Source: Sva-07 sp963698565 | GTDB taxonomy: Bacteria > Actinomycetota > Acidimicrobiia > Acidimicrobiales > Ilumatobacteraceae | DNA: 64,000 nt | Reading direction: 5' to 3' | Assembly (NCBI GenBank): GCA_963698565.1 | Contig: CAVORH010000028.1 | Span: 186,001-250,000, forward strand | Shown here: piece by piece, positions 1-8,800 of the stretch | How the letters are laid out: every line of letters begins with the position of its first letter | How positions within the stretch are numbered: the stretch's first letter is position 1 | Program-made: the position numbers and the translations under genes | The notes under the pieces: generated by a model | The model's input: the letters and a program-made list of their open reading frames with translations, nothing else | What the model was told of the DNA's origin: nothing | Database searches by the model: none

Positions 1-538
1 TCATCTTGCTCATCGAGCAGCCGTGGCAACCGCCACCCATCGTGAGATACGCGGTGCCTTCGCCGTCGTGGCCGACGTAGGTGACGAACCCGCCGTGCGC
101 TGCGAGCGCCGGATTGACCTCCGCGGCCACGAGCGCCTCGATCTCCGCCGACAGTTCGTCGTCGGCGGTGAGACCATCGATCGACGGAGCCGCTGGGCGG
201 TTCGGGTTGCGGATCACGAGACCCTGGGTGGGCGTGTAGTCGAGCGTGGCGCCGGTGAGCAGCTCGACGTCGGCGCCGGGGATGATCACCTTCATGCCGT
301 CGTGCGTGCGGACCTCGTCGGTGAACGCCGCGGTGAGGAACTCCTCGAACGACAGGTCGTAGCGGAACTCCTCGCCCGGATCGGACGCGATCGCCAGGCG
401 AAGGCCGAGCTTGTCGCCGTCGACTTCGTCGTCGCGCAACTCGCGCAGATGATCGAGCGCTTCCGGTGTCACCACGATGATCGGTTCACTGGACGCCGCT
501 CCACTCGTCTCCGCGGCCATGGCTTCGAGGGGACTCAT
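1..538 (-). CDS. nfuA: NfuA-type Fe-S cluster carrier protein (C-terminus cut by window edge)
   Basis: Iron-sulfur cluster scaffold or carrier protein that hands clusters to apo-enzymes in the cytoplasm. The visible 179 residues hold an A-type/HesB-like domain (about 20-115) that lacks the usual Cys ligands, followed by a NifU-like domain (about 125 onward) with the CxxC motif CHGC at C171 and C174. This two-domain order is that of NfuA. The start is the ATG at 538; a second in-frame ATG (M7) is possible. The gene runs off the left edge just after the CxxC helix, so roughly 15-20 residues should be missing. It is divergent from the CDF transporter, 89 bp away. Family assignment is firm; the exact substrates are unknown. 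Confidence 0.88.
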   Translation of the reverse strand, partial: MSPLEAMAAETSGAASSEPIIVVTPEALDHLRELRDDEVDGDKLGLRLAIASDPGEEFRYDLSFEEFLTAAFTDEVRTHDGMKVIIPGADVELLTGATLDYTPTQGLVIRNPNRPAAPSIDGLTADDELSAEIEALVAAEVNPALAAHGGFVTYVGHDGEGTAYLTMGGGCHGCSMSKM

Positions 539-627
539 CGAGAAAAGGCTATCGGCCCACGCCGCCGAGGGGGACCCTGACGACCCGAGCGGCTCGACGC
601 GACCCTTGGTGGCCTACGCTCGCCGCA

Positions 628-1569
628 GTGACCGACGGCAGCCGCAAAGCGATCTTCGCAGCCTTCTTCGCCAACCTCGGCATCGCCATCTCGAAGTTCG
701 TCGGCTTCCTGATCACCGGCTCCGCGAGCCTGCTCGCCGAGACGGTCCACTCCCTCGCCGACACCGGCAACCAGCTGTTGCTGTTCCTCGGCGGCAAGCG
801 GGCGACGAAGTCGGAGAACGCCACGCACCCGTTCGGATACGGACGGGAACGGTACTTCTGGGCCTTCGCCGTGGCGCTCGTGCTGTTCTCGGCCGGTGGG
901 ATGTTCGCGCTCTACGAGGGCATCTCGAAACTGCGTGACCCACACGAGGTCGAGAACATGGGCGTCGCCGTGACGATCCTCGTCGTCGCGATCTTCCTCG
1001 AGTCGTACTCCTTGCGCACGGCCGTCCGCGAGTCGAACCACGTGAAGGACCCGGCAACGAGCTGGTGGGGGTTCATCCGGCACACCAAACAACCGGAGCT
1101 GCCAGTGGTGCTGCTGGAAGACGTCGGCGCGCTCATCGGCCTCGCCTTCGCCCTGGTCGGCGTCGTGCTCGCCCAGGTCACCGGCGAGCCCCGCTGGGAT
1201 GCGATGGGCTCGGTGATGATCGGCATCCTGCTCATCGTGATCGCGATCGTGCTGATCGTCGAGATGAAGAGCCTGCTGATCGGTGAGTCGGCGAGCACGA
1301 CGACACAGGACGCCATCGCCGAGGCGATCCGTTCGACGCCGAACGTCGACCAGCTGATCCACATGCGCACCGAACACCTCGGCCCCGACGAGATCCTGGT
1401 GGGAGCGAAGATCGAGTTCTCCTCCGCGCTGTCGGCCGACGAACTCGTGGCGGCGATCAACGCCACCGAGGACGCGATCCGCGCGACGACGCCCTCGGCC
1501 ACCGTGATCTACCTCGAACCCGACCTCGTACGCGCCGACCATCCCGACCTGGTCGACCCGGCACCGTGA
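628..1569 (+). CDS. Cation diffusion facilitator (CDF) family transporter
   Basis: Predicted inner-membrane divalent-cation/proton antiporter, probably exporting zinc, cobalt, iron or manganese. The 313-residue protein has the CDF layout: several membrane segments, the HxxxD metal site in TM2 (H41, D45), the family motif HPFGYGRERYFWAF (about 67-80), and a hydrophilic C-terminal cytoplasmic domain. The start is GTG at 628. Its stop codon overlaps the start of the following DMT transporter (GTGA), so the two are probably translationally coupled. Metal specificity cannot be read from the sequence. Confidence 0.9.
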   Translation: MTDGSRKAIFAAFFANLGIAISKFVGFLITGSASLLAETVHSLADTGNQLLLFLGGKRATKSENATHPFGYGRERYFWAFAVALVLFSAGGMFALYEGISKLRDPHEVENMGVAVTILVVAIFLESYSLRTAVRESNHVKDPATSWWGFIRHTKQPELPVVLLEDVGALIGLAFALVGVVLAQVTGEPRWDAMGSVMIGILLIVIAIVLIVEMKSLLIGESASTTTQDAIAEAIRSTPNVDQLIHMRTEHLGPDEILVGAKIEFSSALSADELVAAINATEDAIRATTPSATVIYLEPDLVRADHPDLVDPAP

Positions 1570-2561
1570 ACGACAGCCGGCGATCCGCGCCGCGCGCCGA
1601 GCGGTTCAGCGGCCGCACACTCGCACTGCTGGCCATGGTGGTGGCGGTCGTCAGCTTCTCGTCGAGCTCGTCGTTGATCAAGTGGTCGGAGTCGACCGGG
1701 TCGGTGATCGCGTTCTGGCGCATGATCGGCGCGGTCCTCGGATGGTGGACCGTGCTGTTGGTCCTCAAGGCGCATCGCGGCCGACCGCTGCCGACCGCAA
1801 CCGCCTGGCGCGCGGCGGCACTGCCCGGATTGTTCTTCGGCGCCAACATCGCGCTGTTCTTCACCGCGATCACCAAGACGAGCATCGCCCACGCCGAGTT
1901 CATCGCGGCGCTGAACCCGCTGGTGCTGCTGCCGCTCGGCGCACTGTTCTTCTCGGAGAGCCCGAACTGGCGGGCCCTGCGCTGGGGTGGGCTGTCGATC
2001 ATCGGCGTGGCGCTCGTGCTCTTCTTCGGCCCGGAGTCGGGCGCGTCGTCGGTCGAGGGCGACCTGCTGATGATCGGCGTGATCGCCCTCTGGACCGGCT
2101 ACCTGCTGTCGTCGAAGCGGGCGCGAGCCTCCGGGGTGGGCACGCTCGACTTCATGTCGTGCATGATGCCGATCGGGGTGCTGATGGCCGCCCCGATCGC
2201 TGCCGTGATCGCCGGGGCCGACGTGTTCGCGTTGAGTGGGCGGGGCTGGACCGTGGTGGTGATCCTCACGTTCCTCACCGGGATGCTGTCGCACGGGTGC
2301 ATCGTGTTCGCCCAACAACACATCCCGGTGGCCACGATCGGAATCATGCAGACAGCGCAACCGGCGATCGCTGTGCTCTTCGGATTCCTGATCCTCGGTG
2401 AAGCCGTTCGCCTCCCCCAGGTGGTCGGCATGGCCCTCGTGATGAGCGGGCTGGGGCTGTTCATCCTGACGAGTCAACGCTCGAGCCCAGCGCCCGCCAC
2501 CCGGGTGACCGCCGGGGCCGCCGGGGCCACGGGGGCCACCGAAGCGGTGTCAGGGTCCTGA
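1566..2561 (+). CDS. EamA/DMT-superfamily transporter
   Basis: Predicted inner-membrane permease of the drug/metabolite transporter superfamily, with two EamA repeats and about ten membrane segments in 331 residues. The second repeat ends in a typical EamA segment with conserved GE and P residues (LILGEAVRLPQ). GTG start at 1566 overlaps the CDF stop by 4 nt. The C-terminal tail (about 305-331) is rich in Ala, Gly and Thr and unlikely to be structured. Substrate is unknown; members of this family export amino acids, nucleosides or other metabolites. Confidence 0.87.
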   Translation: MNDSRRSAPRAERFSGRTLALLAMVVAVVSFSSSSSLIKWSESTGSVIAFWRMIGAVLGWWTVLLVLKAHRGRPLPTATAWRAAALPGLFFGANIALFFTAITKTSIAHAEFIAALNPLVLLPLGALFFSESPNWRALRWGGLSIIGVALVLFFGPESGASSVEGDLLMIGVIALWTGYLLSSKRARASGVGTLDFMSCMMPIGVLMAAPIAAVIAGADVFALSGRGWTVVVILTFLTGMLSHGCIVFAQQHIPVATIGIMQTAQPAIAVLFGFLILGEAVRLPQVVGMALVMSGLGLFILTSQRSSPAPATRVTAGAAGATGATEAVSGS

Positions 2562-2627
2562 CCGACCGGCGACGTACGTTCACGCTGCGTTCAGATGAAA
2601 GCTGCGACGCCGTGCGAGGATGTCGCC

Positions 2628-3467
2628 ATGCGGATCCTGGTGACGAACGACGACGGCATCGACTCGATCGGACTGCACGTGCTCGCACGTGCGATCTGCG
2701 CCCTCGACGGCGACCACGAGGTGGTCGTGATCGCTCCCGATCAGGAGTACTCGGGTGCGGGCGCGGCGATCGGTGCCCTCCACCTGATCCAGCCCGAGGT
2801 GCGCCGAGCCCACATCTCCGACTGCCCCGCCGACGGCATCTGGAAGGTCAGCGGCCCACCAGCGCTGTGTGTCTTCTTCGCCCGGCTCGGAGCCTTCGGC
2901 GGCGCGTTCGACCTCGTCGTGTCAGGGATCAATCCGGGGGCCAACGTCGGGCGGGCCGTGTACCACTCGGGCACCGTGGGCGCCGCGCTCACCGGACGCA
3001 ACGGCCACATCTCCGGCATCGCGATCAGCCAGTCGGTCACGGGATTCGGCGTCGAGGGTCAGGGCTGGGACGACGCGATCGCGTCACAGCACTGGGAGAG
3101 TGCAGCCACGGTTGCTGCGACCGTCGCGCAGGCGCTGCTCGACGACATGCCGGTCGATCCCGTGGTCGTGAACATCAACGTGCCCGACCTCCCCATCGAG
3201 GAGTTCGGTACGTGGAAGTACGCGCAGGTCGGCGACCAGCCGCCGCGGTCGATGGCCGCAGCAACGCTCAAGCCGATCCCCGGCCACGAGGATGCGTTCA
3301 CCGTCGAGATGGGTTGGGGCGACACGGTGGAGCTCGCGCCGGAGACCGACGGCGGCATCATCGAGCGCAACGACGTGGCGATCACCTACCTCACCCGGCT
3401 GCAGCACGAGGAACGCGCCGACCTCGGCTCGATCGCGAAGTCGCTCGACACGTTGCTCCGGCGCTGA
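2628..3467 (+). CDS. surE: 5'/3'-nucleotidase SurE
   Basis: Metal-dependent survival-protein nucleotidase that dephosphorylates nucleoside 5'- and 3'-monophosphates in the cytoplasm. The protein opens with MRILVTNDDGID, the SurE signature with metal ligands D8 and D9, and has the downstream SGINPGANVG loop. Length (279 residues) is normal for the family. I chose the ATG at 2628 because the conserved beta-strand begins there; an upstream in-frame ATG at 2595 would add 11 unconserved residues. It is followed convergently, 21 bp away, by the minus-strand membrane protein. Confidence 0.92.
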   Translation: MRILVTNDDGIDSIGLHVLARAICALDGDHEVVVIAPDQEYSGAGAAIGALHLIQPEVRRAHISDCPADGIWKVSGPPALCVFFARLGAFGGAFDLVVSGINPGANVGRAVYHSGTVGAALTGRNGHISGIAISQSVTGFGVEGQGWDDAIASQHWESAATVAATVAQALLDDMPVDPVVVNINVPDLPIEEFGTWKYAQVGDQPPRSMAAATLKPIPGHEDAFTVEMGWGDTVELAPETDGGIIERNDVAITYLTRLQHEERADLGSIAKSLDTLLRR

Positions 3468-3488
3468 CGGCGATCGGGCGTCGAGAAG

Positions 3489-4928
3489 TCAGCCGCCCGC
3501 GGACGGACGGGTGCCGATCGACCCGACCGGGCCGAGTGCTTCGAGCACCGCCACGTCGCCCGGCGCCCGGGGGTGGAACCGCAGCAGGCCGGCCTGATCG
3601 GAGAACAGCCCCGAGCTGTCGGCGGCCCAGGTGTCGGCGAAGAAGATCGAATCGGCGCGGCCGATGTCGATCGAAGCTCCCGTCTCGACGTCGATGATCT
3701 GTCGGACACCGGTGCCGCGGCTGGAGTCGGTGGCGACGACCGACCTGCCGTCGGGCGACAGACGCGTCGACGGGTCCACGAATCCGTTGCCGACGAGAGC
3801 GACGAGCGACGCTGACACTCGCTCACCGGTCGATGCGTTCACGACCACCTGCGCACAGGTCAGCGCGGCATCGCACTCCTCGACTGCGAAGTGCGCGCTT
3901 CCCGTGGCGAGCAGATCACCGTCGCTCACGCGCCGCACCGTCTCGTCGGGCGCGATCGCGTACACGCCGCCGGGACGGTTGACCACCACCTCGCCCGACG
4001 GCAGGAAGCTCCGGGCCCAGAACACGTAGTCGTCGAAGGCTCCGTCCTCGACGGGCACGAGCGTGCCATCGCGTTCGAGGACGAACTGCTCCTCGGGGGA
4101 ATCCCCCGAGCTCGCCGCCGTGGTGACGAGGAACCGGTCGGTTCCGGGCCACTCCTGCACGAAGATCACCCCATCGGCGATCTCGATCTGATCGACCGGC
4201 GCGTCATCGCGCACGACCGTCAGCAGACGTGACGAGTACACGACGATCGCGTCGTCGGCCACGACGACCTGTCCGTCGACACCTGCCGTTCCGAGTGAGA
4301 TGCTCCGCACCCGTCCCGACGGGAACTCGACGCGATGCAGGGTGCCGCCGTCGGTGAGCGCCACCAGTTCGGTCGGCACCTCGATCGCCGCGAGCGACGG
4401 CGGCACGGCGATCGCCGACTCGTTCCAGATCGGGAGCTCGCCGGCCTCTGCGACCCACAGCTCGGCAGCCGTTCGCGCCTGCTCGGCAGCGACAGCAGCG
4501 GCGGACTCGGCCTCGGCCATCGTCTCGGGCGGCACCGTGATCGCGGTGATCTCGCCATCCGCGCCGACCGCGATCGGCACCGTGATCGGGGTCGGCGATG
4601 CGATCTCCCCGGAATCGCCGGGATCCCCGGCATCGCCAGGAAGGGAGGGATCCGAGATCGTGGCCGACGCAGCGGGTCGAGGGTCGTCGCTGCGGACCAA
4701 CGCGACCACACCGGCAACGAGGAGCAGCGCACCGAAACCGGCGGCGATCAGCACCTGGGGTCGCGTCGGTGAGTTCGACGAGCCAGTGCCGGGCGACGCG
4801 GACGATCCTGCGCGGGTGGCACCCGTCGTCCCCGGCACGTTGTCCGCCCTGTTCGGCGTCGAGTGAGCGGGTTCGGGCAACCAGTCGTCGCGTTCCCATG
4901 GAGAGCGAGTGTCGTCCGGCCCGGTCAT
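3489..4928 (-). CDS. Single-pass membrane protein with large extracytoplasmic domain, function unknown
   Basis: I do not recognise a named family. The 479-residue protein has a polar, Pro/Ser/Thr-rich cytoplasmic N-terminus (1-57), one hydrophobic segment (about 58-78), an Ala/Glu-rich linker (about 125-160), and then about 300 residues of short beta-strand-like segments resembling irregular TolB/WD-type propeller proteins. This suggests a membrane-anchored external sensor or binding domain. The start is the ATG at 4928; an in-frame ATG at 4937 would add three residues. Divergent from the NTF2-like gene with about 43 bp between starts, so the promoters must overlap. Confidence 0.7.
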   Translation of the reverse strand: MTGPDDTRSPWERDDWLPEPAHSTPNRADNVPGTTGATRAGSSASPGTGSSNSPTRPQVLIAAGFGALLLVAGVVALVRSDDPRPAASATISDPSLPGDAGDPGDSGEIASPTPITVPIAVGADGEITAITVPPETMAEAESAAAVAAEQARTAAELWVAEAGELPIWNESAIAVPPSLAAIEVPTELVALTDGGTLHRVEFPSGRVRSISLGTAGVDGQVVVADDAIVVYSSRLLTVVRDDAPVDQIEIADGVIFVQEWPGTDRFLVTTAASSGDSPEEQFVLERDGTLVPVEDGAFDDYVFWARSFLPSGEVVVNRPGGVYAIAPDETVRRVSDGDLLATGSAHFAVEECDAALTCAQVVVNASTGERVSASLVALVGNGFVDPSTRLSPDGRSVVATDSSRGTGVRQIIDVETGASIDIGRADSIFFADTWAADSSGLFSDQAGLLRFHPRAPGDVAVLEALGPVGSIGTRPSAGG

Positions 4929-4971
4929 GCCGGCCATTCGACCACACTCTCGCAGCGGTACCGTTGCGGTG

Positions 4972-5361
4972 GTGCATGCTTCGGTCGGAGTCGCCCAGCG
5001 GTATCTCGACGCGTTCGCGGGCGCCGACCCCGACGTGATCAGCGCGCTGGTGACCGACGACTTCGTCAACGAACACCTCGCCGAACTCGGCGGCGGCTGC
5101 GTCGGTCGCACCGAGTACCGACAGCGACTGCCCGGTTTTCTCGGCACGTTCGTCGGGGCGCGGTACACCGTCGTCGCCATCGGAGCCCTCGACCTCGACG
5201 GACAGGTCGTCGCTCGCTACCGGTTCAACGCCGAGTACGAGGGGACGCCGATCGACATCCCCGGGGTGATGTGGTTCGAGGTCCGCGACGGGCTCGTCGC
5301 CCGCCGCACCGACGTGTGGGACTCGCTGACGTTCCTGCGCCAGACCGGCCAGGCCGACTGA
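4972..5361 (+). CDS. NTF2/SnoaL-like domain protein
   Basis: Small alpha+beta-barrel protein of the NTF2/SnoaL superfamily, about 129 residues. It shows the usual pattern of an N-terminal helix (AQRYLDAFAGADPDVISAL) and a terminal strand with DGLVARRTDVWD. Members act as small enzymes or ligand-binding folds, so the function is not predictable. The start is taken at the GTG at 4972 because the domain begins there; GTG 4969 and an upstream ATG at 4909 are alternatives, but 4909 lies inside the oppositely transcribed neighbour. It is followed after 35 bp by the epoxide hydrolase on the same strand. Confidence 0.75.
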   Translation: MHASVGVAQRYLDAFAGADPDVISALVTDDFVNEHLAELGGGCVGRTEYRQRLPGFLGTFVGARYTVVAIGALDLDGQVVARYRFNAEYEGTPIDIPGVMWFEVRDGLVARRTDVWDSLTFLRQTGQAD

Positions 5362-5396
5362 TTCTCGGGGCACGCCGCGCGCGCCATGATGGCGTG

Positions 5397-6353
5397 ATGG
5401 ACGAACTGCTGGTCACCAACGGTGACATCACACTGCGCGTCGAGGTGACGGGGGTGGGACCGACGATCCTGTGCGTGCACGGCTGGCCGGAGGCGCCGCA
5501 CTCCTGGCGGCACCAGGTCGACCACTTCTCCGAGCGCGGGTATCGAGTGGCAGCGATGGACGTGCGCGGCTACGGCGGCAGCTCGGCGCCACCCGAGGTC
5601 GAGCGCTACACGCTGAAGGAACTCGCGGGCGACGTCGCCGCGGTGGCCGAGGCACTCGATGACGGCCCGATCATCCTGTTCGGCCACGACTGGGGTGCCC
5701 CGATCGCGTGGCAGGCCGCGATCCGTCATCCCGATCGCATTCGGGCGGTGGCGGGCATGAGCGTGCCGCACACGCCGGCGATCCCGTTGTCGTTGATCGA
5801 TCTGTTCGACCAGCTGTACCCCGACCGGTTCTTCTACATGCTGTCGTTCCAGGAACCGGGACGGATCGAGTCGGAGTTCGCCGCCGACACCCGTGCCGCC
5901 CTGAAGAAGGTGTACTACGGGTCGTCCGGCGATGCCCCCGCCAACGCCATGTTGGGCGAGGCACCGCGGGACGCGTCGTTCCTGTCGGTGCTCCCCGATC
6001 CGCCTGCGGGGCCGTTGAGCTTCATGACCGACGACGACCTCGACCGGTATGCAGCCACGTTCGAGCGCGTCGGGATGGTCGGTGCGTTCAACCGCTACCG
6101 GGCGCTGACCCTCGACGTGGAAGCGAACGCCGATGTGATGGGCGCCACCGTCGACCAGCCGTCGTGCTTCATCGCCGGCGAGCGAGACCTCGTGCGGGCG
6201 ATGGTGCCGGGTGTCGACGCCTTCGCCGACCCGGGATCGGGCTGCACCGACTTCCGAGGCAGCACGATCATCCCCGGCGCCGGACACTGGGTCCAGCAGG
6301 AAGCGCCCGCCGAGACCAACGCTGCGCTCGACGCCTTCCTCGCCACGCTCTGA
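5397..6353 (+). CDS. Alpha/beta-fold hydrolase, epoxide hydrolase-like
   Basis: Cytoplasmic alpha/beta hydrolase of 318 residues that matches soluble epoxide hydrolases. It has the oxyanion-hole motif HGWP (28-31), the nucleophile-elbow motif GHDWG with D98 as predicted nucleophile, and a C-terminal GAGHW with the catalytic His. An Asp nucleophile rather than Ser or Cys points to an epoxide hydrolase or haloalkane dehalogenase, and HGWP favours the former. The start is the ATG at 5397; a longer frame upstream lies over neighbouring genes. Convergent with the DUF3179 gene, with only 3 bp between stops. Confidence 0.87.
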   Translation: MDELLVTNGDITLRVEVTGVGPTILCVHGWPEAPHSWRHQVDHFSERGYRVAAMDVRGYGGSSAPPEVERYTLKELAGDVAAVAEALDDGPIILFGHDWGAPIAWQAAIRHPDRIRAVAGMSVPHTPAIPLSLIDLFDQLYPDRFFYMLSFQEPGRIESEFAADTRAALKKVYYGSSGDAPANAMLGEAPRDASFLSVLPDPPAGPLSFMTDDDLDRYAATFERVGMVGAFNRYRALTLDVEANADVMGATVDQPSCFIAGERDLVRAMVPGVDAFADPGSGCTDFRGSTIIPGAGHWVQQEAPAETNAALDAFLATL

Positions 6354-6356
6354 CGC

Positions 6357-7796
6357 TCAGGGCTGCCAGAGCTGGGTGGCCGGGTGGAACTGACTCCAGG
6401 CGAACCAGAACGACTCGTGTGAGCCGAGCGGGTCGCCGGAGGTCGGATCGATCGCCAGCAGTCCCCCGCCCTCGGCAACGAGCGCCACACCTGATTCCGC
6501 GACCTCACCTCCTGCTGCGAGCACGTCTCGAGCCCGATCGGCCGGAAAGGCCACCGGCGTGCCGTCGGGCGCGATCACACCGAGCACCGGCTGTTGGACG
6601 TCGAGGCGCTCGTCGACGTCGCCGATCGGGAAGATCGGTCCGTTGTCGTCGCGCCCTCGGAGCGGGTCGAGCGGGTAGGAACGTCCGATCCCACCGTCCT
6701 CGGCGATGATCCTGGTGTCGGGATGCGCGGCCTTCCACTCGGCCCAGGTGGTCGTCACCACGGCAGTCTCCTCGAGCACGGTGCCGGCGTCGTGCAGCGG
6801 GCCGGACACCGCGGCACCGGTGAAGGTGTCGAAGACCGACCGGGTGTGCAGGTCGTACATCACCTTGTTCGACCGCGACAACAAGCCGGACGTGCGCAGC
6901 ACCGGAACCCGTCCGGCCCCCTGTTCCACCGCCTGATCGGTGCGATACGCCTGCGCGGATCCGCACAGCGTGCAGTACGGGATCCCGAATCGGCGGTCAC
7001 CGAGCGTGAGGTTGAACATCTCGTGGATCTCGGCGATGTTCTTCGGGATCGCCAGCGCCTCGCCGCCCTCGACGACGCCGAACACGACCGCGTCGTCGGG
7101 GTACCAGTCGCCGCCGTCGACATCGGTGGTCGCCGGATCGTCGAGCGCCGGGATGCAGCCCTGCGGGCAGCCATCGGGGTCGCCGAGTTCGCGGTCGTCG
7201 ATCAGCACTCCGCCCCAACTCAGGTGTCGCCAGTCGATGTCCGAGTCAGCGTCGAGGAAGAACGGCTCCCACGCCGGCTCGACGAGCAGGAACAACACCG
7301 ACTTGTCCTCGCGATATCGCGGGTAGTCGGGGGTGTCCCAGGCGATCAGGTGGTTGGTCGCGCTGAGCCAGACGCTGCGCTCGGCGTCGGGATCGTCGGC
7401 GAGCGAGGTTCCGGTGAGCGCCTCGAACGCGTCGACGAGCTGGTTTCCACCGTTGTCACCTGCGCCGAAGAACCGCATCAGGTCGGCGACGTACCAGGCG
7501 TGCCGGGGGTCGCCCGCGACCGCCAGGTCCGCTACGGCCTGTTCGTCGATCTCGCCGACGGCGAGCTGCACGCCGATGCGCTCGATCGCCTCGCGGGCGG
7601 CCGCGGCGTCTGCGTCGGTCGCGGCGGGCGATGGTGGGGCGGGCGGGTAGCGGTAGGTGACGGCCACGTCGGCGCTGGGACGGCGATCGGGGCCGGCTTC
7701 CCGTGGATCGCCCCCGGGGGCACAGGCGGCCATCGCGACTCCGGACACGATCGCCAGCACAGCGATCCGGTGACGCCGACGCCGGATGTACGACAT
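6357..7796 (-). CDS. DUF3179 domain-containing lipoprotein
   Basis: Predicted secreted lipoprotein of 479 residues. A basic N-terminus, hydrophobic segment and lipobox MAAC place the lipidated Cys at C25. The mature part carries the DUF3179 hallmark PYCTLCGSAQAY with a CxxC pair, which in this family probably binds a metal or forms a disulfide. No enzymatic activity is established for DUF3179. The start is the ATG at 7796. Upstream (109 bp) lies the small lipoprotein gene on the same strand, and the intergenic space carries one copy of a 19-bp direct repeat. Confidence 0.83.
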   Translation of the reverse strand: MSYIRRRRHRIAVLAIVSGVAMAACAPGGDPREAGPDRRPSADVAVTYRYPPAPPSPAATDADAAAAREAIERIGVQLAVGEIDEQAVADLAVAGDPRHAWYVADLMRFFGAGDNGGNQLVDAFEALTGTSLADDPDAERSVWLSATNHLIAWDTPDYPRYREDKSVLFLLVEPAWEPFFLDADSDIDWRHLSWGGVLIDDRELGDPDGCPQGCIPALDDPATTDVDGGDWYPDDAVVFGVVEGGEALAIPKNIAEIHEMFNLTLGDRRFGIPYCTLCGSAQAYRTDQAVEQGAGRVPVLRTSGLLSRSNKVMYDLHTRSVFDTFTGAAVSGPLHDAGTVLEETAVVTTTWAEWKAAHPDTRIIAEDGGIGRSYPLDPLRGRDDNGPIFPIGDVDERLDVQQPVLGVIAPDGTPVAFPADRARDVLAAGGEVAESGVALVAEGGGLLAIDPTSGDPLGSHESFWFAWSQFHPATQLWQP

Positions 7797-7842
7797 GCAG
7801 GCAGGGTAGGAACCGATCGATGACCGGGTGCGAACGGCCTGC

Positions 7843-7861
7843 GGAACACGGTCGAAACTCG
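7843..7861 (+). repeat. Direct repeat GGAACACGGTCGAAACTCG, copy 1
   Basis: A 19-bp intergenic sequence that recurs at 8283-8301 with one change (G to A at position 9). The two copies flank the small lipoprotein gene in the same orientation. No internal symmetry is evident, and no promoter function is demonstrated. Confidence 0.5.
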
Positions 7862-7904
7862 GCGGCCGGTTCGCCGGGTGCGCACCAGCCGAGGCTGGGA
7901 TCGG

Positions 7905-8198
7905 TTACTCCTCGGTCGCTCCGGGGACGCAGTCGATCAGGGTGTCCACCCATGCCTCGAGTTCGTCGCCGAAGCCCTCCGTGTCGGGGGCATCGATGTT
8001 GTCGACCAGGAACTGGGCGTCGTCGTCGGACAGTTCACTGGTCTTGTCGCGCACGCACTCCTCGTCGAAGAGTGATTCGTTCTCGACGAGCAGGTCGGCG
8101 AGCTCGGTCTGTGCGGACCCGCCTCCGTCGTCGTCGCCGCCTCCGCACCCGAACATCAGCAGGGATGCACTGGCCACCAGCACTGCAGTCGTCTTCAT
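7905..8198 (-). CDS. Small acidic lipoprotein, function unknown
   Basis: 97-residue predicted lipoprotein. The signal peptide ends in the lipobox LMFGC with C18 lipidated, then a Gly/Asp-rich linker and an acidic helical domain that contains two Cys residues (in EECVRD and IDCVPG), which may form a disulfide outside the membrane. The start is the ATG at 8198; the longer upstream frame has no signal-like character. Not assignable to a family by eye. Divergent from msrB, 149 bp away. Confidence 0.72.
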   Translation of the reverse strand: MKTTAVLVASASLLMFGCGGGDDDGGGSAQTELADLLVENESLFDEECVRDKTSELSDDDAQFLVDNIDAPDTEGFGDELEAWVDTLIDCVPGATEE

Positions 8199-8282
8199 GG
8201 CGCCTCGATTCTCGGTCGTGTGGTCATCACGCTGGACCGTACACGGCCATCCGGGCGGAGCCAGGCGACCCGCACGGGAACC

Positions 8283-8301
8283 GGAACACGATCGAAACTC
8301 G
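8283..8301 (+). repeat. Direct repeat GGAACACGATCGAAACTCG, copy 2
   Basis: Second copy of the 19-bp repeat at 7843-7861, differing at one base. It ends 46 bp before the msrB start, in the divergent promoter region shared with the small lipoprotein gene. A second GGAAC lies just upstream (8277-8281), reminiscent of ECF-sigma -35 elements, but no matching -10 was found. Confidence 0.45.
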
Positions 8302-8347
8302 CGGATCCGCATGTGCGCTCCCCGCCGGCTCGGGGCATCCTGTGCGC

Positions 8348-8746
8348 ATGGCTGATCGACCGATTCCCTCCGACGACGAGTTGCGGCAGCGTCTCACCCC
8401 GCTGCAGTACGAGGTCACCCAGCACGCCGCGACCGAGCGCGCGTTCTCCGGCGAGTACTGGAACGTCGACGACGACGGCACCTATCACTGCATCGTGTGC
8501 GACGAGCCGCTGTTCTCCTCCGAGACGAAGTACGACGCCGGGTGTGGATGGCCGAGCTTCACCGACCCGCTGGCCCAGGAGAAGATCACGCGCAAGGAGG
8601 ATCGCTCCCACGGCATGGTCCGCGTCGAGACGGTGTGCGCCAACTGTGGAGCCCACCTCGGCCACGTCTTCCCCGACGGTCCGGGCCCGACCGGCGACCG
8701 GTTCTGCATGAACTCCGCCTCCCTCAAACTCGAGCCCGCCGACTGA
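8348..8746 (+). CDS. msrB: Peptide-methionine (R)-S-oxide reductase MsrB
   Basis: Repairs oxidised methionine (R-sulfoxide) in proteins using thioredoxin as reductant. The 132-residue protein has both zinc CxxC pairs (C48/C51 and C97/C100), the catalytic Cys in RFCMNSASL (C120) and a resolving-type Cys in AGCGWPS (C66). Length and motif order are standard for free-standing MsrB. The start is the ATG at 8348; the longer frame upstream is not protein-like. A palindromic hairpin begins 2 nt after the stop codon. Confidence 0.95.
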   Translation: MADRPIPSDDELRQRLTPLQYEVTQHAATERAFSGEYWNVDDDGTYHCIVCDEPLFSSETKYDAGCGWPSFTDPLAQEKITRKEDRSHGMVRVETVCANCGAHLGHVFPDGPGPTGDRFCMNSASLKLEPAD

Positions 8747-8747
8747 C

Positions 8748-8782
8748 GTGTTACGCCAGGGGTCAGACCCCCGGCGTAACAC
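8748..8782. terminator. GC-rich hairpin, palindrome family A, copy 1
   Basis: 35-bp near-perfect inverted repeat: 15-nt arms (GTGTTACGCCAGGGG and its complement with one mismatch) around a TCAGA loop. It begins directly after the msrB stop and ends 18 bp before the next start. Related copies lie at 19423-19453 and 23597-23627, each also adjacent to a stop codon. There is no T-tract. Most likely a 3'-end or terminator element, possibly also a mobile REP-like sequence. Confidence 0.6.
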
Positions 8783-8800
8783 CTCGCTAGGGTCGAATCG

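Noticed and set aside
23..580. Plus-strand frame at the left edge
   Set aside because: It is antisense to nfuA, which has clear domain motifs, and its composition is Arg-rich.
8276..8310. ECF/SigR-type promoter for msrB (GGAAC)
   Set aside because: No GTT-type -10 at 15-19 nt spacing was found, so only the repeat was kept.
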